A model generated the notes under the pieces. That model did no database searches. It was given only the letters and a program-made list of their open reading frames with translations, and was not told where the DNA came from. A stretch of 44,196 nucleotides of DNA from a bacterium (GTDB lineage: Bacteria > Zhuqueibacterota > QNDG01 > DTFT01), in the NCBI GenBank assembly GCA_016933415.1, contig JAFGAX010000091.1, forward strand, positions 1-44,196, written 5' to 3'. Shown in pieces: positions 17,165-25,977 of the stretch. Both the position numbers and the translations under genes were made by a program. The stretch's first letter is position 1. Each line of letters starts with the position of its first letter.

Positions 17165-18610
17165 TCAGGCCGCTCCGTACCCCGTCAGAACCACGAACAC
17201 CGTGCGGACAAGAATCTTGAAATCCAGCCACAGCGAAAAATTGTCGATGTACTTCAGGTCGAGTTCCATCCATTGCTCGAAATCGACCCGGTTCCGGCCG
17301 CTCACCTGCCAGAGGCACGTGACGCCGGGCTTCATGCTCAGGCGCCGGCGGTGCCAGGTTTCGTACAGGTCCACCTCGGCTGGGAGCGGGGGCCGCGGCC
17401 CGACGAGGCTCATGTCGCCCCGCAGAACATTGAAGAGCTGGGGCAGTTCATCGATGCTGAACTTGCGCATGAAACGGCCGAAGGCCGTGACCCGCGGATC
17501 CCGCCTGATTTTAAAGACGGGGCCGTTCATCTCGTTCTGCTTCTCGAGCTCCCGCCTGCGCATCTCGGCTCCGGGCACCATCGAACGGAACTTGACGAGG
17601 GTGAACCGGCGGCCGTTCCGGCCGCACCGGACCTGCCGGAAGAAGACCGGGCCCCTCGAATCGATCACGATGCCGGCCGCGGCGAGGATGAAAACCGGCA
17701 GGAACAGCAGGATGAAGAACAGCGAGACGATCACGTCCATAACGCGCTTGACGAAGAGCTGCCATTCCTTGGCCGAGGTCGTCTGAAAGTTCAGCAGGGG
17801 CACGCCCGCGAAACTGGACAGGGACAGCGTTCCGAGTTTGGGCGTGAACAGGTCGACCGACACGGCCGTCCCGACCCCCTCCCGTTCGCAGTGGAGGATG
17901 GCGTCCTCAATGCGGTTCAGCCAGAGACGCGGCACCACGAAAATAACGCGGTCGACCACGTGTTCCCGGAGGATGCGCGGGATGTCGCGGATCCGCCCGA
18001 TGACAGGATATTCGAGAACGGTCTTGCCGAGCAGCTTGGGATCGTCATCCACCAGACCGACGATTTTCAGTCCCCAGTTCGCGTGCGCATGCACATTGCG
18101 GATGAATTCCTGCGCCCGCTTTCCCGTGCCGACGATCAGAAGGTTGACGAGGTTGTAGCCCTGCCGCGAGATGTAGTCCAGAAACCAGCGCCACGCCGCC
18201 TTCGAGATGAACAACCCGATCAGGGCGGTCACGGCGAAAACGGACACGTACATGCGGCTCGTCATTTCCAGCTTGATGAGGAACACGACGCTGCCCAGCA
18301 CGAACATGGCCGCCACGCCCGTCCGCAGGACGCGCCAGCAGGTTTCGATGAAGAGCTTGGTCCTGAAGTTGGCGTAGACGCCGTCCGCCGACATGAGCCG
18401 GATCCACGCGGGAATGGTCACAATGACCAGCCAGAAATGAACCTTGAGAAAACCCCGGAGACCCTCTCCGGCGTGGGCCAGCGGCCCGTAATCGGCGATG
18501 GAGCGGATGAGCAGGGTGATGAAATAGGCCGCGACAAAGGAAACCGCGATGACCAGCCCGTCGGTGAGCTTCATCAGGCGGATGAGGAAAAGTTCCTTCT
18601 CTCGCAGCAT
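17165..18610 (-). CDS. Undecaprenyl-phosphate sugar phosphotransferase (WcaJ/polyprenyl glycosylphosphotransferase)
   Basis: 481 residues from the ATG at 18610, which gives MLREKELFLIRLMKLTDG. Four to five N-terminal membrane helices (about 15-130) are followed by a CoA-binding-like Rossmann domain (LLIVGTGKRAQEFIRNVHA). After a further hydrophobic stretch comes the catalytic bacterial sugar transferase domain, with RQVRCGRNGRRFTLVKFRSM, DELPQLFNVLRGDMSLVGPR and the closing KPGVTCLWQVSGRN. It starts the repeat unit by moving a hexose-1-phosphate onto undecaprenyl phosphate. It lies 8 bases after the epimerase stop. Confidence 0.92.
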   Translation of the reverse strand: MLREKELFLIRLMKLTDGLVIAVSFVAAYFITLLIRSIADYGPLAHAGEGLRGFLKVHFWLVIVTIPAWIRLMSADGVYANFRTKLFIETCWRVLRTGVAAMFVLGSVVFLIKLEMTSRMYVSVFAVTALIGLFISKAAWRWFLDYISRQGYNLVNLLIVGTGKRAQEFIRNVHAHANWGLKIVGLVDDDPKLLGKTVLEYPVIGRIRDIPRILREHVVDRVIFVVPRLWLNRIEDAILHCEREGVGTAVSVDLFTPKLGTLSLSSFAGVPLLNFQTTSAKEWQLFVKRVMDVIVSLFFILLFLPVFILAAAGIVIDSRGPVFFRQVRCGRNGRRFTLVKFRSMVPGAEMRRRELEKQNEMNGPVFKIRRDPRVTAFGRFMRKFSIDELPQLFNVLRGDMSLVGPRPPLPAEVDLYETWHRRRLSMKPGVTCLWQVSGRNRVDFEQWMELDLKYIDNFSLWLDFKILVRTVFVVLTGYGAA

Positions 18611-18618
18611 GATTCGGT

Positions 18619-19617
18619 CTATTTCCCGGTCGTTTCCCTGTACCAGTCCACGAAAGTCCGGATGCCGTCCTCGATGCGCGTCTTCGGCGCGTAATCCAGC
18701 TCCCGGACCGCCTTCGACACGTCCGCGAAGGTCACCGGCACGTCTCCCGGCTGGTCCGGCAGGCGCTTGATGTTCGCTTTCCTGCCGACCCGCTCCTCGA
18801 TCAGGCGGATCAGATCGCGCAGTTCGATGGTCCGCGACTCCCCGAGGTTGTAGATGGCGTACCCGCGGCACCGCTCCAGGGACTTCTCCATCCCGTCCAT
18901 GATGTCGGAAACAAACGTGTAATCCCGCCGGCTCGTGCCGTCGCCGAACAGCGGGATTTCACGGCCCTCGTCGATCAGGCGCGTGAACTTGTGGATGGCC
19001 ATGTCCGGCCGCTGGCGGGGGCCGTACACGGTGAAGAAACGAAGACAGTGCACCGGCAGACCGTACAGGGCATGGTACGTGTAGGCGAGCAGTTCGCCCG
19101 CCCGCTTGGAGGACGCGTACGGCGAGAGCGGCCCGTCCACGGCATCATTCTCAGAGAACGGGACCCTGGCGTTCGCCCCGTACACCGACGAGGAGGACGC
19201 GAAGCAAAACCGGCCGACGCCGTGCTTCACGGCCGCTTCGAGCAGGTTGGCGGTGCCCTCGACGTTGACCCGCTGATACAGCGCGGGCTCCTGAATGGAG
19301 GGCCGGACGCCCGCCCGCGCGGCAAGATGCACGACCGCGTCGATCCGCTGCTCCGCGAAAATCGCCCGGACCTTCGCGGCGTCGAGAATATCGCCCTCGA
19401 TCAGCCGGTAGATGTCCGTGCCCCGCTCCGTCAGCGCCCGCACGTTCCGGCGCTTGACCGCGGGATCGTAGTAATCGTTGAAATTGTCGAGGGCGGTCAC
19501 GGCGTGCCCCCGCGAGATCATCCGTTCCGAAAAATGGGAGCCGATGAACCCGGCCCCCCCCGTGATCAGAATGCGCAGGCCGGCCGTCTCAGTAGGCATA
19601 GTAGCTGTAGCCCTCAT
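18619..19617 (-). CDS. UDP-glucuronate 4-epimerase-like NAD-dependent epimerase
   Basis: 332 residues, extended SDR. Rossmann motif ILITGGAGFIGSHFSERM; active-site residues in SSSVYGANARVPFSEND and PYASSKRAGE (Y-x-x-x-K). The segment ALDNFNDYYDPAVKRRN is characteristic of UDP-glucuronate 4-epimerases rather than GalE. It would convert UDP-GlcA, made by the neighbouring dehydrogenase, into UDP-GalA. The ATG at 19617 has GGAGGT five bases upstream. A second ATG at 19599 is possible. The gene overlaps the end of the tyrosine kinase gene. Confidence 0.88.
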   Translation of the reverse strand: MRATATMPTETAGLRILITGGAGFIGSHFSERMISRGHAVTALDNFNDYYDPAVKRRNVRALTERGTDIYRLIEGDILDAAKVRAIFAEQRIDAVVHLAARAGVRPSIQEPALYQRVNVEGTANLLEAAVKHGVGRFCFASSSSVYGANARVPFSENDAVDGPLSPYASSKRAGELLAYTYHALYGLPVHCLRFFTVYGPRQRPDMAIHKFTRLIDEGREIPLFGDGTSRRDYTFVSDIMDGMEKSLERCRGYAIYNLGESRTIELRDLIRLIEERVGRKANIKRLPDQPGDVPVTFADVSKAVRELDYAPKTRIEDGIRTFVDWYRETTGK

Positions 19618-21880
19618 GCGCGACCTCCACCCCGGCGCCGTTGAGAATCACGCCGATCACCTTGGCGCGGACGTTCTGGAAGAGCTCCATCTTGCGCTGG
19701 ACGTCGTCGCGCTTCGTCATGCCCGCGCGGATGACCAGGGACACGCCGTCGACCAGCGTGCCCAGAATCACCGCGTCGGACGCCGCGAACAGCGGCGGCG
19801 TGTCGAAGATCACGAAATCGTAGCGCTGCGTGATGCCCTCAATGAACTTCTGCATCTTGTCCGATCCGAGCAGTTCGGAGGGATTCGGGATCATGGATCC
19901 GCAGGTGATCAGCGTGAGATTGGGGATGTAGGTCTCGTTCAGCACCGAATCGAGCGACGCCACGCCCGTCAGGTAATTGGTCAATCCGGGCTTCTTGGGG
20001 CAGTTGAAGCTGTTGTGCAGGACACCGCGGCGGAAATCGGCGTCGATCAGCAGGGTCCTGGATTTCTGCTGGGCCAGCGTGATGGCCAGGTTCGCCGCGG
20101 TGAACGACTTGCCCTCCCCGGGCGCCACGCTGCTGACCACCATCGACTTCACCGGCCCGAAGGTCTTGGAGAAGAGGATGCTGGTCCGCAGGGACCGGTA
20201 GGCCTCGCCGACGGGCGTGGGCGAATAGTCATGCGTCACGATCTGCGAGCTGATGCTCTTCGCCTTCTCGGAATCCTGTAGCTCGTAGGTGTCGAACTTG
20301 ACCTTGGGGATCACGCCCAGGATATTGAGCTTCAGGTACCGCTTGATGTCGTCGCGCGATTTGATCCGCTTGTCCGCCAGCTCCCACAGGAGCGCGGCGC
20401 CGAGGCCGAGGCCCAGGCCCATCAGGAGGCCCATGCCCATCTTCTTGCGCTTGTCCGCGCTGATCGGCCGGCTGGGGGGAAGCGCCCGGTCGTAGAGGGT
20501 GATGTTCTCCGGCTCCACGGCTTCGTTGATCTGGGCCTCCTTGAAGTTCCGCGAGAGCGCCTCGTGGATGGCCTCGTTGGCCCGGCGCTTCCGGTTGAGG
20601 CGGATGAAATTGATCTCCTCCTTGGGCAGTTTGCTGAGCTGGCTCTGAAGCGTCTCCGCCTCGTTCTGGAGCTCGGCCATCTGCTGGTCGATCGCCGTCA
20701 GCTTGTTCCGGGCGAGGTTGAAGAGCGTCGACTGAATTTCCGTCAAATCGTCGTTGAGCTGTTTCACCCGGGGGTTCAATGCGGGCGCGCTGCCCATCCG
20801 GTCGAGTTCGGCGTACTTGCTCCGCCACTGCTGGCTGGCCACGGTCATGTCCGGGTCGCCGCGAAAAACCGGATAGCCGATGATCTGGTCGTAGATGTAG
20901 CGCGCGGAGACGCCGGTTTCAAAATCAGGGCTCGTGGGGTCGAGCCGGGAGAGAAGCTGGGCCAGATCCTTCTTCTGGACCGTCAGGTCGCCGACCCGGT
21001 CGCTGTTCTGGTCGAGTTTGGCCACGATGGCGCGGCTTTCCTCGTCCAGGTTCTGGATGTGCGTGTCCCGGAATTTTTCAAGCTGGTAGTCGGTGTCGTT
21101 CAGGTCGCGCTGGACGATGGCCAGCTGTTCCTCGAGATACTCGCGGCTGAAACGGCTCGCGCGCCGCTGGATCTCGATGCTTTTCTGCACGAATTTTTCG
21201 GCCAGCCGGTTGATCGTCTCCGCCGCGAGATACGGGTCGGTGTCGGTCAGGGTGATCTGCATCAGGGTGCGGCCCTGGGGGATGATATCCTCCGAGGCCT
21301 GCAGTTGCGCGACCGTGGACTGAAAGTCCTGGATATGGAACGCCACCCGCGGACGCCGGCGCACGACTTCGGGATTCAGGCGGAAGGAGAATCCGTTCAT
21401 GCTGACCGTGTCCTCGATGAAATGCTCCACGCGGGCGCTGTCGAGCATCTTCACCTCGGACCACACGGCGGCGGTTCCGTTCGGATGAAAGCGCATTTCG
21501 TACCGGCCGGGCACCGGATTCCGGGTCGTGAAGAACGTCCGGAACACGTCCTGCCGGTACAGCCTCGGATCCGCGTTGTGTATGATCTTCAGCGTCAACC
21601 CCAGCTCCGCCGTGACTTCTTCCGCGAAACTGCGGCTGCGGAGCTTGGCGATGCGGTTCTCGATGAGGTTCTCCGAAACCGTGGCCGAGATGTTCTCGAA
21701 ACTCAGCCAGGCGTCGGCCTTGAAAACAGGCGGTTGCTTTTTCAGATACACGTACCACGGCGTCGCGACGAGGACGGTGCAGCCCAGAACGAGCCACCAC
21801 CGCCGGAGAACGCCGCGGACATACTTCATCAGATCCACATTTTCCTGATTCGGCGCGTTGCTGTCGAAAAACTCTTCCAT
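19589..21880 (-). CDS. Polysaccharide co-polymerase and bacterial tyrosine autokinase (Wzz-Wzc type)
   Basis: 763 residues, the usual length. The first membrane helix is WWLVLGCTVLVATPWYVYL (about 30-48). A long periplasmic Wzz/GNVR region with coiled-coil stretches follows, and then a second helix (about 480-500, MGMGLLMGLGLGLGAALLWE). The cytoplasmic BY-kinase has Walker A APGEGKSFTAANLA (about 580-593) and Walker A' TLLIDADFRRG (about 607-617). The tail GYSYYAY is the tyrosine cluster for autophosphorylation. Family knowledge: it sets EPS chain length and gates the exporter. The ATG at 21880 follows AGGAG. Confidence 0.95.
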   Translation of the reverse strand: MEEFFDSNAPNQENVDLMKYVRGVLRRWWLVLGCTVLVATPWYVYLKKQPPVFKADAWLSFENISATVSENLIENRIAKLRSRSFAEEVTAELGLTLKIIHNADPRLYRQDVFRTFFTTRNPVPGRYEMRFHPNGTAAVWSEVKMLDSARVEHFIEDTVSMNGFSFRLNPEVVRRRPRVAFHIQDFQSTVAQLQASEDIIPQGRTLMQITLTDTDPYLAAETINRLAEKFVQKSIEIQRRASRFSREYLEEQLAIVQRDLNDTDYQLEKFRDTHIQNLDEESRAIVAKLDQNSDRVGDLTVQKKDLAQLLSRLDPTSPDFETGVSARYIYDQIIGYPVFRGDPDMTVASQQWRSKYAELDRMGSAPALNPRVKQLNDDLTEIQSTLFNLARNKLTAIDQQMAELQNEAETLQSQLSKLPKEEINFIRLNRKRRANEAIHEALSRNFKEAQINEAVEPENITLYDRALPPSRPISADKRKKMGMGLLMGLGLGLGAALLWELADKRIKSRDDIKRYLKLNILGVIPKVKFDTYELQDSEKAKSISSQIVTHDYSPTPVGEAYRSLRTSILFSKTFGPVKSMVVSSVAPGEGKSFTAANLAITLAQQKSRTLLIDADFRRGVLHNSFNCPKKPGLTNYLTGVASLDSVLNETYIPNLTLITCGSMIPNPSELLGSDKMQKFIEGITQRYDFVIFDTPPLFAASDAVILGTLVDGVSLVIRAGMTKRDDVQRKMELFQNVRAKVIGVILNGAGVEVAHEGYSYYAY
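19623..19628 (-). promoter_or_regulatory. Shine-Dalgarno GGAGGT inside the autokinase 3' end, for the epimerase
   Basis: The minus strand reads GGAGGT, five bases, then ATG at 19617. The site lies within the last codons of the autokinase gene, so the two genes are translationally coupled. It favours the 19617 start over 19599. Confidence 0.55.
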
Positions 21881-21900
21881 TCCTGCTCCTGATGGACGAT

Positions 21901-21918
21901 CGCGCCCCGGCGGGCGCG
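21901..21918. other. Perfect 7-bp hairpin with CGGC loop between exporter and autokinase genes
   Basis: CGCGCCC, CGGC loop, GGGCGCG. The hairpin lies in the 64-base gap between the Wza-type exporter gene and the autokinase gene. No T-run follows on the minus strand, so it is not a standard terminator. It could stabilise or separate the two mRNA segments. Confidence 0.45.
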
Positions 21919-21944
21919 GGTGATGTCTTATGGATAACGGCGGA

Positions 21945-22658
21945 TCACAGACTGCCGTACCGCAGCCGCAGATACAGAATGAACATCGAGGCGAACAGAT
22001 TGAGCATCACGAGCAGGGTCCCGATATCGATCGACCCCCTCGGATACGCGATAATCTGGTCGCCGGACTCGATGCCCACCTCTTCGAGCGAGTACCCGTT
22101 TTCGAAACTCTGCAGGAGGTCCTTGATCACGACCTTGCCGCTCCGCTCCACCACCATTTTCTTCAGGTCGGCATTCGCCGCCGGCCCGCCTGCTTCCGCC
22201 ACCAGATCCCACAGCGAATTGGCGGGATCCACGCGGTACGATCCGGGCCGGTTGAATGAGCCCTGCATGACCAGGCGGATCAGGGGATGCACCTCGATAT
22301 ACGGATTATGGAGGTATTCCCGGAGCTTTTCCTGGAGCGTATTCATGAGTTCGTAGACCGTGAGCCCCCTGACCTTGACCTCGCCGATGAGGGGCATGAC
22401 GATGAAACCGGACTGATTGATCGGGTAATCGCCGCTCAGGTTGATGTTCGCCGCCTGTTCCTGATACAATTCCCAGACCCGGATGCGCACGGCATCCCCT
22501 GGCTGAAAAATGGTCAGGGACTTGGCGGATTTGCTCCAGCGGGGCTGGGAGGCGCCGGTCTGGCCGTGAAGCCCGGCGGACGCCCCCAGAAAAACGCAGA
22601 GTAAAACGGCGGTAACCCCTTTATTTGCAAAGGACAAAGAGTGCACGGCGCTGCGCAT
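21945..22658 (-). CDS. Wza-type polysaccharide export protein (SLBB domain)
   Basis: 237 residues from the ATG at 22658, chosen because it yields a clean Sec signal peptide (about residues 1-32, with VTAVLLCVFLGASAGLHG) and an AAGGAAG site upstream. The poly-export domain shows FQPGDAVRIRVWE and SGFIVMPLIGEVKVRGLTVY. An SLBB domain follows (GSFNRPGSYRVDPANSLWD). A C-terminal hydrophobic helix, TLLVMLNLFASMFILYLRL, may span the outer membrane as in Wza. No lipobox cysteine is evident. The protein should form the outer-membrane exit for the polymer with the Wzc partner downstream. Confidence 0.9.
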   Translation of the reverse strand: MRSAVHSLSFANKGVTAVLLCVFLGASAGLHGQTGASQPRWSKSAKSLTIFQPGDAVRIRVWELYQEQAANINLSGDYPINQSGFIVMPLIGEVKVRGLTVYELMNTLQEKLREYLHNPYIEVHPLIRLVMQGSFNRPGSYRVDPANSLWDLVAEAGGPAANADLKKMVVERSGKVVIKDLLQSFENGYSLEEVGIESGDQIIAYPRGSIDIGTLLVMLNLFASMFILYLRLRYGSL

Positions 22659-22738
22659 TCCGGGCTTCCTTTCCGAAAGAGGATTTGGACGGGTCTTAGC
22701 CCACCCAAAAAGGCAAATCACATACCATGGAGACCGGA

Positions 22739-23440
22739 TTACCTGGAGCGGTAAAACCGGTGGCGTTTCTCCCGTGTTTCCAGGTTCAGGGTTCGGAGCA
22801 GGGAGAACAGGCGGAGGGGGCCGATCCGGACATATCCGTATTTTTCCGTTCCCAGCCGCCTCCGGATCTCCATGAGCCCGGCCATCGGATTATCGATGAC
22901 GATTTTCTTGATCCGCTCGACGACGGGAAAATCCTTATAGGACAATTCGTCTTCCGCGTCCGGGGCCGACCGTTTGCCGTGCAGGCCGGGCGGCACCGGC
23001 GGTTTCTCGATGGAAACGGGTATCGGCGGCCGGGCCGGAGCCTTCGGATTCTGCCGCTCGGTCTCGGTGATGTCGATGCCGCGGAGCAGGTCGAATTCGT
23101 CGACCGCCTCCTCCACCGATTCGTAGGTGTTCAGAATCTTGTGAAACTCGAGCATTTCGAACACCTCGGCGACTTCGGGGACCATGCGGACGAATTTCAG
23201 GTCCCCGCCCTGCTCCCGGATGTTCTTGATTTCGCCGACGAAAACGCCCCAGCCGGCGCTGCTGATGTAGGTCACGCGCCCCAGATCCACGATGATCTGG
23301 ACCTTTTTCTGCCGCATCAGGTCCTGAATGATGTCGGCCATCTCCGGACACGTGGTCGTGTCGATGTAGCCGGAAACCGTGATGAGCGAGAGGTCCAGCC
23401 GGCCGCCGACCTGGTAGATCTGTATCTGTATTCCCTGCAT
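22739..23440 (-). CDS. STAS-domain protein with C-terminal helix-turn-helix-like domain
   Basis: 233 residues. Residues 1-110 are a STAS domain of the anti-sigma factor antagonist type: VDLGRVTYISSAGWGVFVGE has the switch serine at S60 or S61. A proline-rich linker (PKAPARPPIPVSIEKPPVPP) leads to a basic C-terminal domain of about 69 residues. Its pattern, IKKIVIDNPMAGLMEIRRRL and then a second helix pair ending REKRHRFYRSR, looks like a winged helix or recognition helix. The gene lies 10 bases after glgA and upstream of the exporter gene. It may control the EPS locus by partner switching and possibly direct DNA binding. The STAS call is firm; the DNA-binding part is inference. Confidence 0.82.
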   Translation of the reverse strand: MQGIQIQIYQVGGRLDLSLITVSGYIDTTTCPEMADIIQDLMRQKKVQIIVDLGRVTYISSAGWGVFVGEIKNIREQGGDLKFVRMVPEVAEVFEMLEFHKILNTYESVEEAVDEFDLLRGIDITETERQNPKAPARPPIPVSIEKPPVPPGLHGKRSAPDAEDELSYKDFPVVERIKKIVIDNPMAGLMEIRRRLGTEKYGYVRIGPLRLFSLLRTLNLETREKRHRFYRSR

Positions 23441-23450
23441 GCCGGTTCCG

Positions 23451-24941
23451 TCAGGTCTTGATCAGCAGTAAGCACTTATGGTACAGCTGCACGTACCGTT
23501 TCGCGGAGGCTTCCCAGGAGAAATCCTTCCGCATCCCGTTCTTCTGAATGCGCTGCCACGTCCTCGGGTCGCCGAAGGCCTTCACCGCCTGTTTCAGCGC
23601 GGCGACAAGGGATTTCGCGTCGATGGCGGCGAGAACAAACCCGGTGCCCCGCTCGGATCTCGGCTTGACCGGCTCCACGGTGTCGAGCAGGCCGCCCACC
23701 GGCGCGACCACCGGCACCGTGCCGTATTTCAGGCTGTAGATCTGGGTCAGGCCGCACGGTTCAAACCGCGACGGCATCAGAAAAATGTCGGCGCCCGCGA
23801 TGAGCAGATGGGCGAGCGATTCGTCGAATCCCAGATGGACCCCGACGCGTCCGGGGTATTTCTTCACGGCTTTTTTGAAGAAGGTCTCGTACGCCTCCTC
23901 GCCCTGTCCGAGCAAAAGAAAAACGCCGTTCAGTGCCATGATGGGGCCGAAGGCGTCCCGGACCAGGTCCATGCCCTTCTGCCCCGTCATCCGGGTCACC
24001 ATGGCGATGACCGGGACGCCTGCCTTGAAGGGAAGTCCGAAGCGTTCGAAAAGGGCCCGCTTGTTCCCCTCCTTCTCCGGGATGCGCTGGAAATTGTAGG
24101 GATGCGGGATCAGCTTGTCCGTTTCCGGGTTCCAGACATGGGTGTCGATGCCGTTCGCGATTCCGAAAAACTGCTTCTTCCGGGACCGCAGCAGCTTTTC
24201 CAGCCCGAATCCGAATTCAGCGGACGACTGCGCCTCGGCCGCGTGTTTCTCGCTGACCGTGTTCAGCAGATCCGAGGATTGAATGCCGAGACGCAGAAAA
24301 TTCACGCCGCCGTTCGCGTCGAGCCCGCTGTCCGCGGAACGGTTCTTGGTGTCGAAGCCGATCGCGGCCGCGTTTTTCGCGTCAAACCACCCCTGGAAGG
24401 CGAAATTGTGAACCGTGAACAGCGTGGAAGTCTGTGAGAAGAAAGGGTTGCCGAGATACAGGGTTTTCAGGTAATAGGGGATCAGGCCCGTCTGCCAGTC
24501 ATTGCAGTGTATGATGTCCGGCTGCCAGTGAAGGCGGTTCAGGGTCTCCAGCACGCCTTTCGAGAAAAGCGCGAAGCGCTGGGCGTTGTCCGGGTAATCC
24601 GCGCCCGTCTTGGGATCGGTGTACATGCCCTTGCGGAAAAAGAACGGCTTGTAGTCGATGAAATACACCTGCACCTTGGTGTCGGGAAGGAAGGCCGACT
24701 TGACGTGGATCTGATGCGTCTCCGCGCCAACCGAAACGCCGATGTTCTGCAGACGGATCACGTCCCGCAGAATGTACCGCCGCTCGTTGATGCTCTGGTA
24801 CTGGGGCGTGATGATGCGGACGTCGTGCCCCATGTCCTTGAGCGCCTTGGGCAGGGAGCCGCCCACGTCCCCGAGGCCGCCCGTTTTGGAGAACGGCGCG
24901 ACTTCGGAATAAACCATCAGGATCTTCAGCTTGCTCTTCAT
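23451..24941 (-). CDS. glgA: Glycogen (starch) synthase, ADP-glucose type
   Basis: 496 residues from the ATG at 24941, preceded by AAGGGAAG. The N-terminal KTGGLGDVGG (K19) is the ADP-glucose-binding loop. IHCNDWQTGLIPYYL and the C-terminal SRFEPCGLTQIYSLKYG (E-x7-E type) are GlgA hallmarks. GT5 enzymes extend alpha-1,4-glucan from ADP-glucose. No glgB or glgC is in the window. It precedes the STAS gene by 10 bases, so glycogen and EPS genes may share transcripts. Confidence 0.93.
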   Translation of the reverse strand: MKSKLKILMVYSEVAPFSKTGGLGDVGGSLPKALKDMGHDVRIITPQYQSINERRYILRDVIRLQNIGVSVGAETHQIHVKSAFLPDTKVQVYFIDYKPFFFRKGMYTDPKTGADYPDNAQRFALFSKGVLETLNRLHWQPDIIHCNDWQTGLIPYYLKTLYLGNPFFSQTSTLFTVHNFAFQGWFDAKNAAAIGFDTKNRSADSGLDANGGVNFLRLGIQSSDLLNTVSEKHAAEAQSSAEFGFGLEKLLRSRKKQFFGIANGIDTHVWNPETDKLIPHPYNFQRIPEKEGNKRALFERFGLPFKAGVPVIAMVTRMTGQKGMDLVRDAFGPIMALNGVFLLLGQGEEAYETFFKKAVKKYPGRVGVHLGFDESLAHLLIAGADIFLMPSRFEPCGLTQIYSLKYGTVPVVAPVGGLLDTVEPVKPRSERGTGFVLAAIDAKSLVAALKQAVKAFGDPRTWQRIQKNGMRKDFSWEASAKRYVQLYHKCLLLIKT

Positions 24942-25133
24942 GGGCTTCCCTTCAATCGGACATCCGGCGGCCGGCCGGCTTGCAGGACGCAAGGAACCGC
25001 CGGTTCGGGCCGGATGGAAACGCGGGAGGGTTGGACGCGCCGCCCTCTCCCCACGGCAAGGCGGAGGGCACCGGTCGTCCGATGAGACCGGAAACGCTCC
25101 GCCTGTTCGTTTTGGAACGGAGATGTGAACGCA

Positions 25134-25907
25134 TCACTGCCCGGACGCGGGTCCCTCGATCTGCGCGATGAACTGTCTGGCGATGCCGATGTATTCGCTG
25201 GCCGGATAATTGTTGATCAGCTTCTGGAACTCTTCCCGGGCCCTGGTCTGGTCGTTGAGCTTGACATAGCACAGGCCGAGCTTGAGCTGGGCCGAGTCAT
25301 CCTTGTTCGAATTCGGATAGCTGAACACTTTCTCAAACGAGAGAATGGCCTGCTGGTACTGGCCCTGGTCGTAGTAGGCCTCTCCGATCCAGTACTGGCA
25401 GTTGTCGGCCAGGCTGTTCTTCGCGTTTTCCGCCAGAAGGGCTTCGAATTTCTGTATGGCTTCGCCGAGCCGCTTCGCCCGGTAAGCCTGCAGGGCCTCC
25501 TGGTAACGGCTGCTGTAGGAATCGGTTTTCCATGCCGGAGGCGTGGTCACCCGGTCCGCGGGGGCCGTATTGAATGCATATGTGTCCCCGGTCGCCTGTG
25601 TTTGAGTCTGGGAGGTCTCGAATCCGGTTTCGGCTTCGCTCTGTTCCGCGGGCATGAAAGCCGTTTCCGTCTCGAGCGGGGGCTCTTCGCTGACGCCGAG
25701 AAGCTTCAGCACGTCTTCTTCGTTGATGGATTCGTCCGATCCGTCCTCGCCGCCGATTCCGAGCATTTCATCGAGTTCCGAAAGTTCCTGGTCCGAACCG
25801 TATGGCGATGTTCCATCCATATAACTGTTGGTCGCCGCGCATCCTGTGATCAGAACCGCGGCCGCGGTCATGCAAAGCAGAAAACCGGTGATTCGCCTGG
25901 GTATCAT
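25134..25907 (-). CDS. TPR lipoprotein, CpoB/YbgF-like
   Basis: 257 residues from the ATG at 25907, which has GGAGG five bases upstream. A lipoprotein signal ends in LITGC with the lipidation cysteine at C23. An acidic, disordered stretch (about 24-125) follows. The C-terminal TPR domain (about 130-255) is of the YbgF type: AIQKFEALLAENAKNSLADN, YQQAILSFEKVFSYPNSNKD, EFQKLINNYPASEYIGIARQ. CpoB-like proteins link Tol-Pal envelope constriction with peptidoglycan synthesis; a BamD-like or general scaffold role is an alternative. Its neighbour is Lgt. The 192-base gap between this gene and glgA (24942-25133) shows no gene. Confidence 0.8.
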   Translation of the reverse strand: MIPRRITGFLLCMTAAAVLITGCAATNSYMDGTSPYGSDQELSELDEMLGIGGEDGSDESINEEDVLKLLGVSEEPPLETETAFMPAEQSEAETGFETSQTQTQATGDTYAFNTAPADRVTTPPAWKTDSYSSRYQEALQAYRAKRLGEAIQKFEALLAENAKNSLADNCQYWIGEAYYDQGQYQQAILSFEKVFSYPNSNKDDSAQLKLGLCYVKLNDQTRAREEFQKLINNYPASEYIGIARQFIAQIEGPASGQ

Positions 25908-25938
25908 ACCCGCCTCCATGGAGAGGGATGAATGAAGT

Positions 25939-25944
25939 AGTATA
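25939..25944 (-). promoter_or_regulatory. Possible -10 box TATACT upstream of the TPR lipoprotein gene
   Basis: The short AT-rich gap 25908-25977 is the only such stretch in this region. On the minus strand it contains TATACT about 32 bases before the lipoprotein ATG. A convincing -35 box at 17 bases is missing, so the call is weak. The same site also reads TATAAT on the plus strand. Confidence 0.3.
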
Positions 25945-25977
25945 ATTTATTGAAAATACGGCAAAAAATCAAGTTTT

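Noticed and set aside
15671-18694. Plus-strand open frame of about 1000 residues
   Set aside because: It lies opposite ugd and the sugar transferase, whose minus-strand motifs are unmistakable. Long antisense frames are expected in GC-rich DNA, and the product is low-complexity, His/Arg/Pro-rich.
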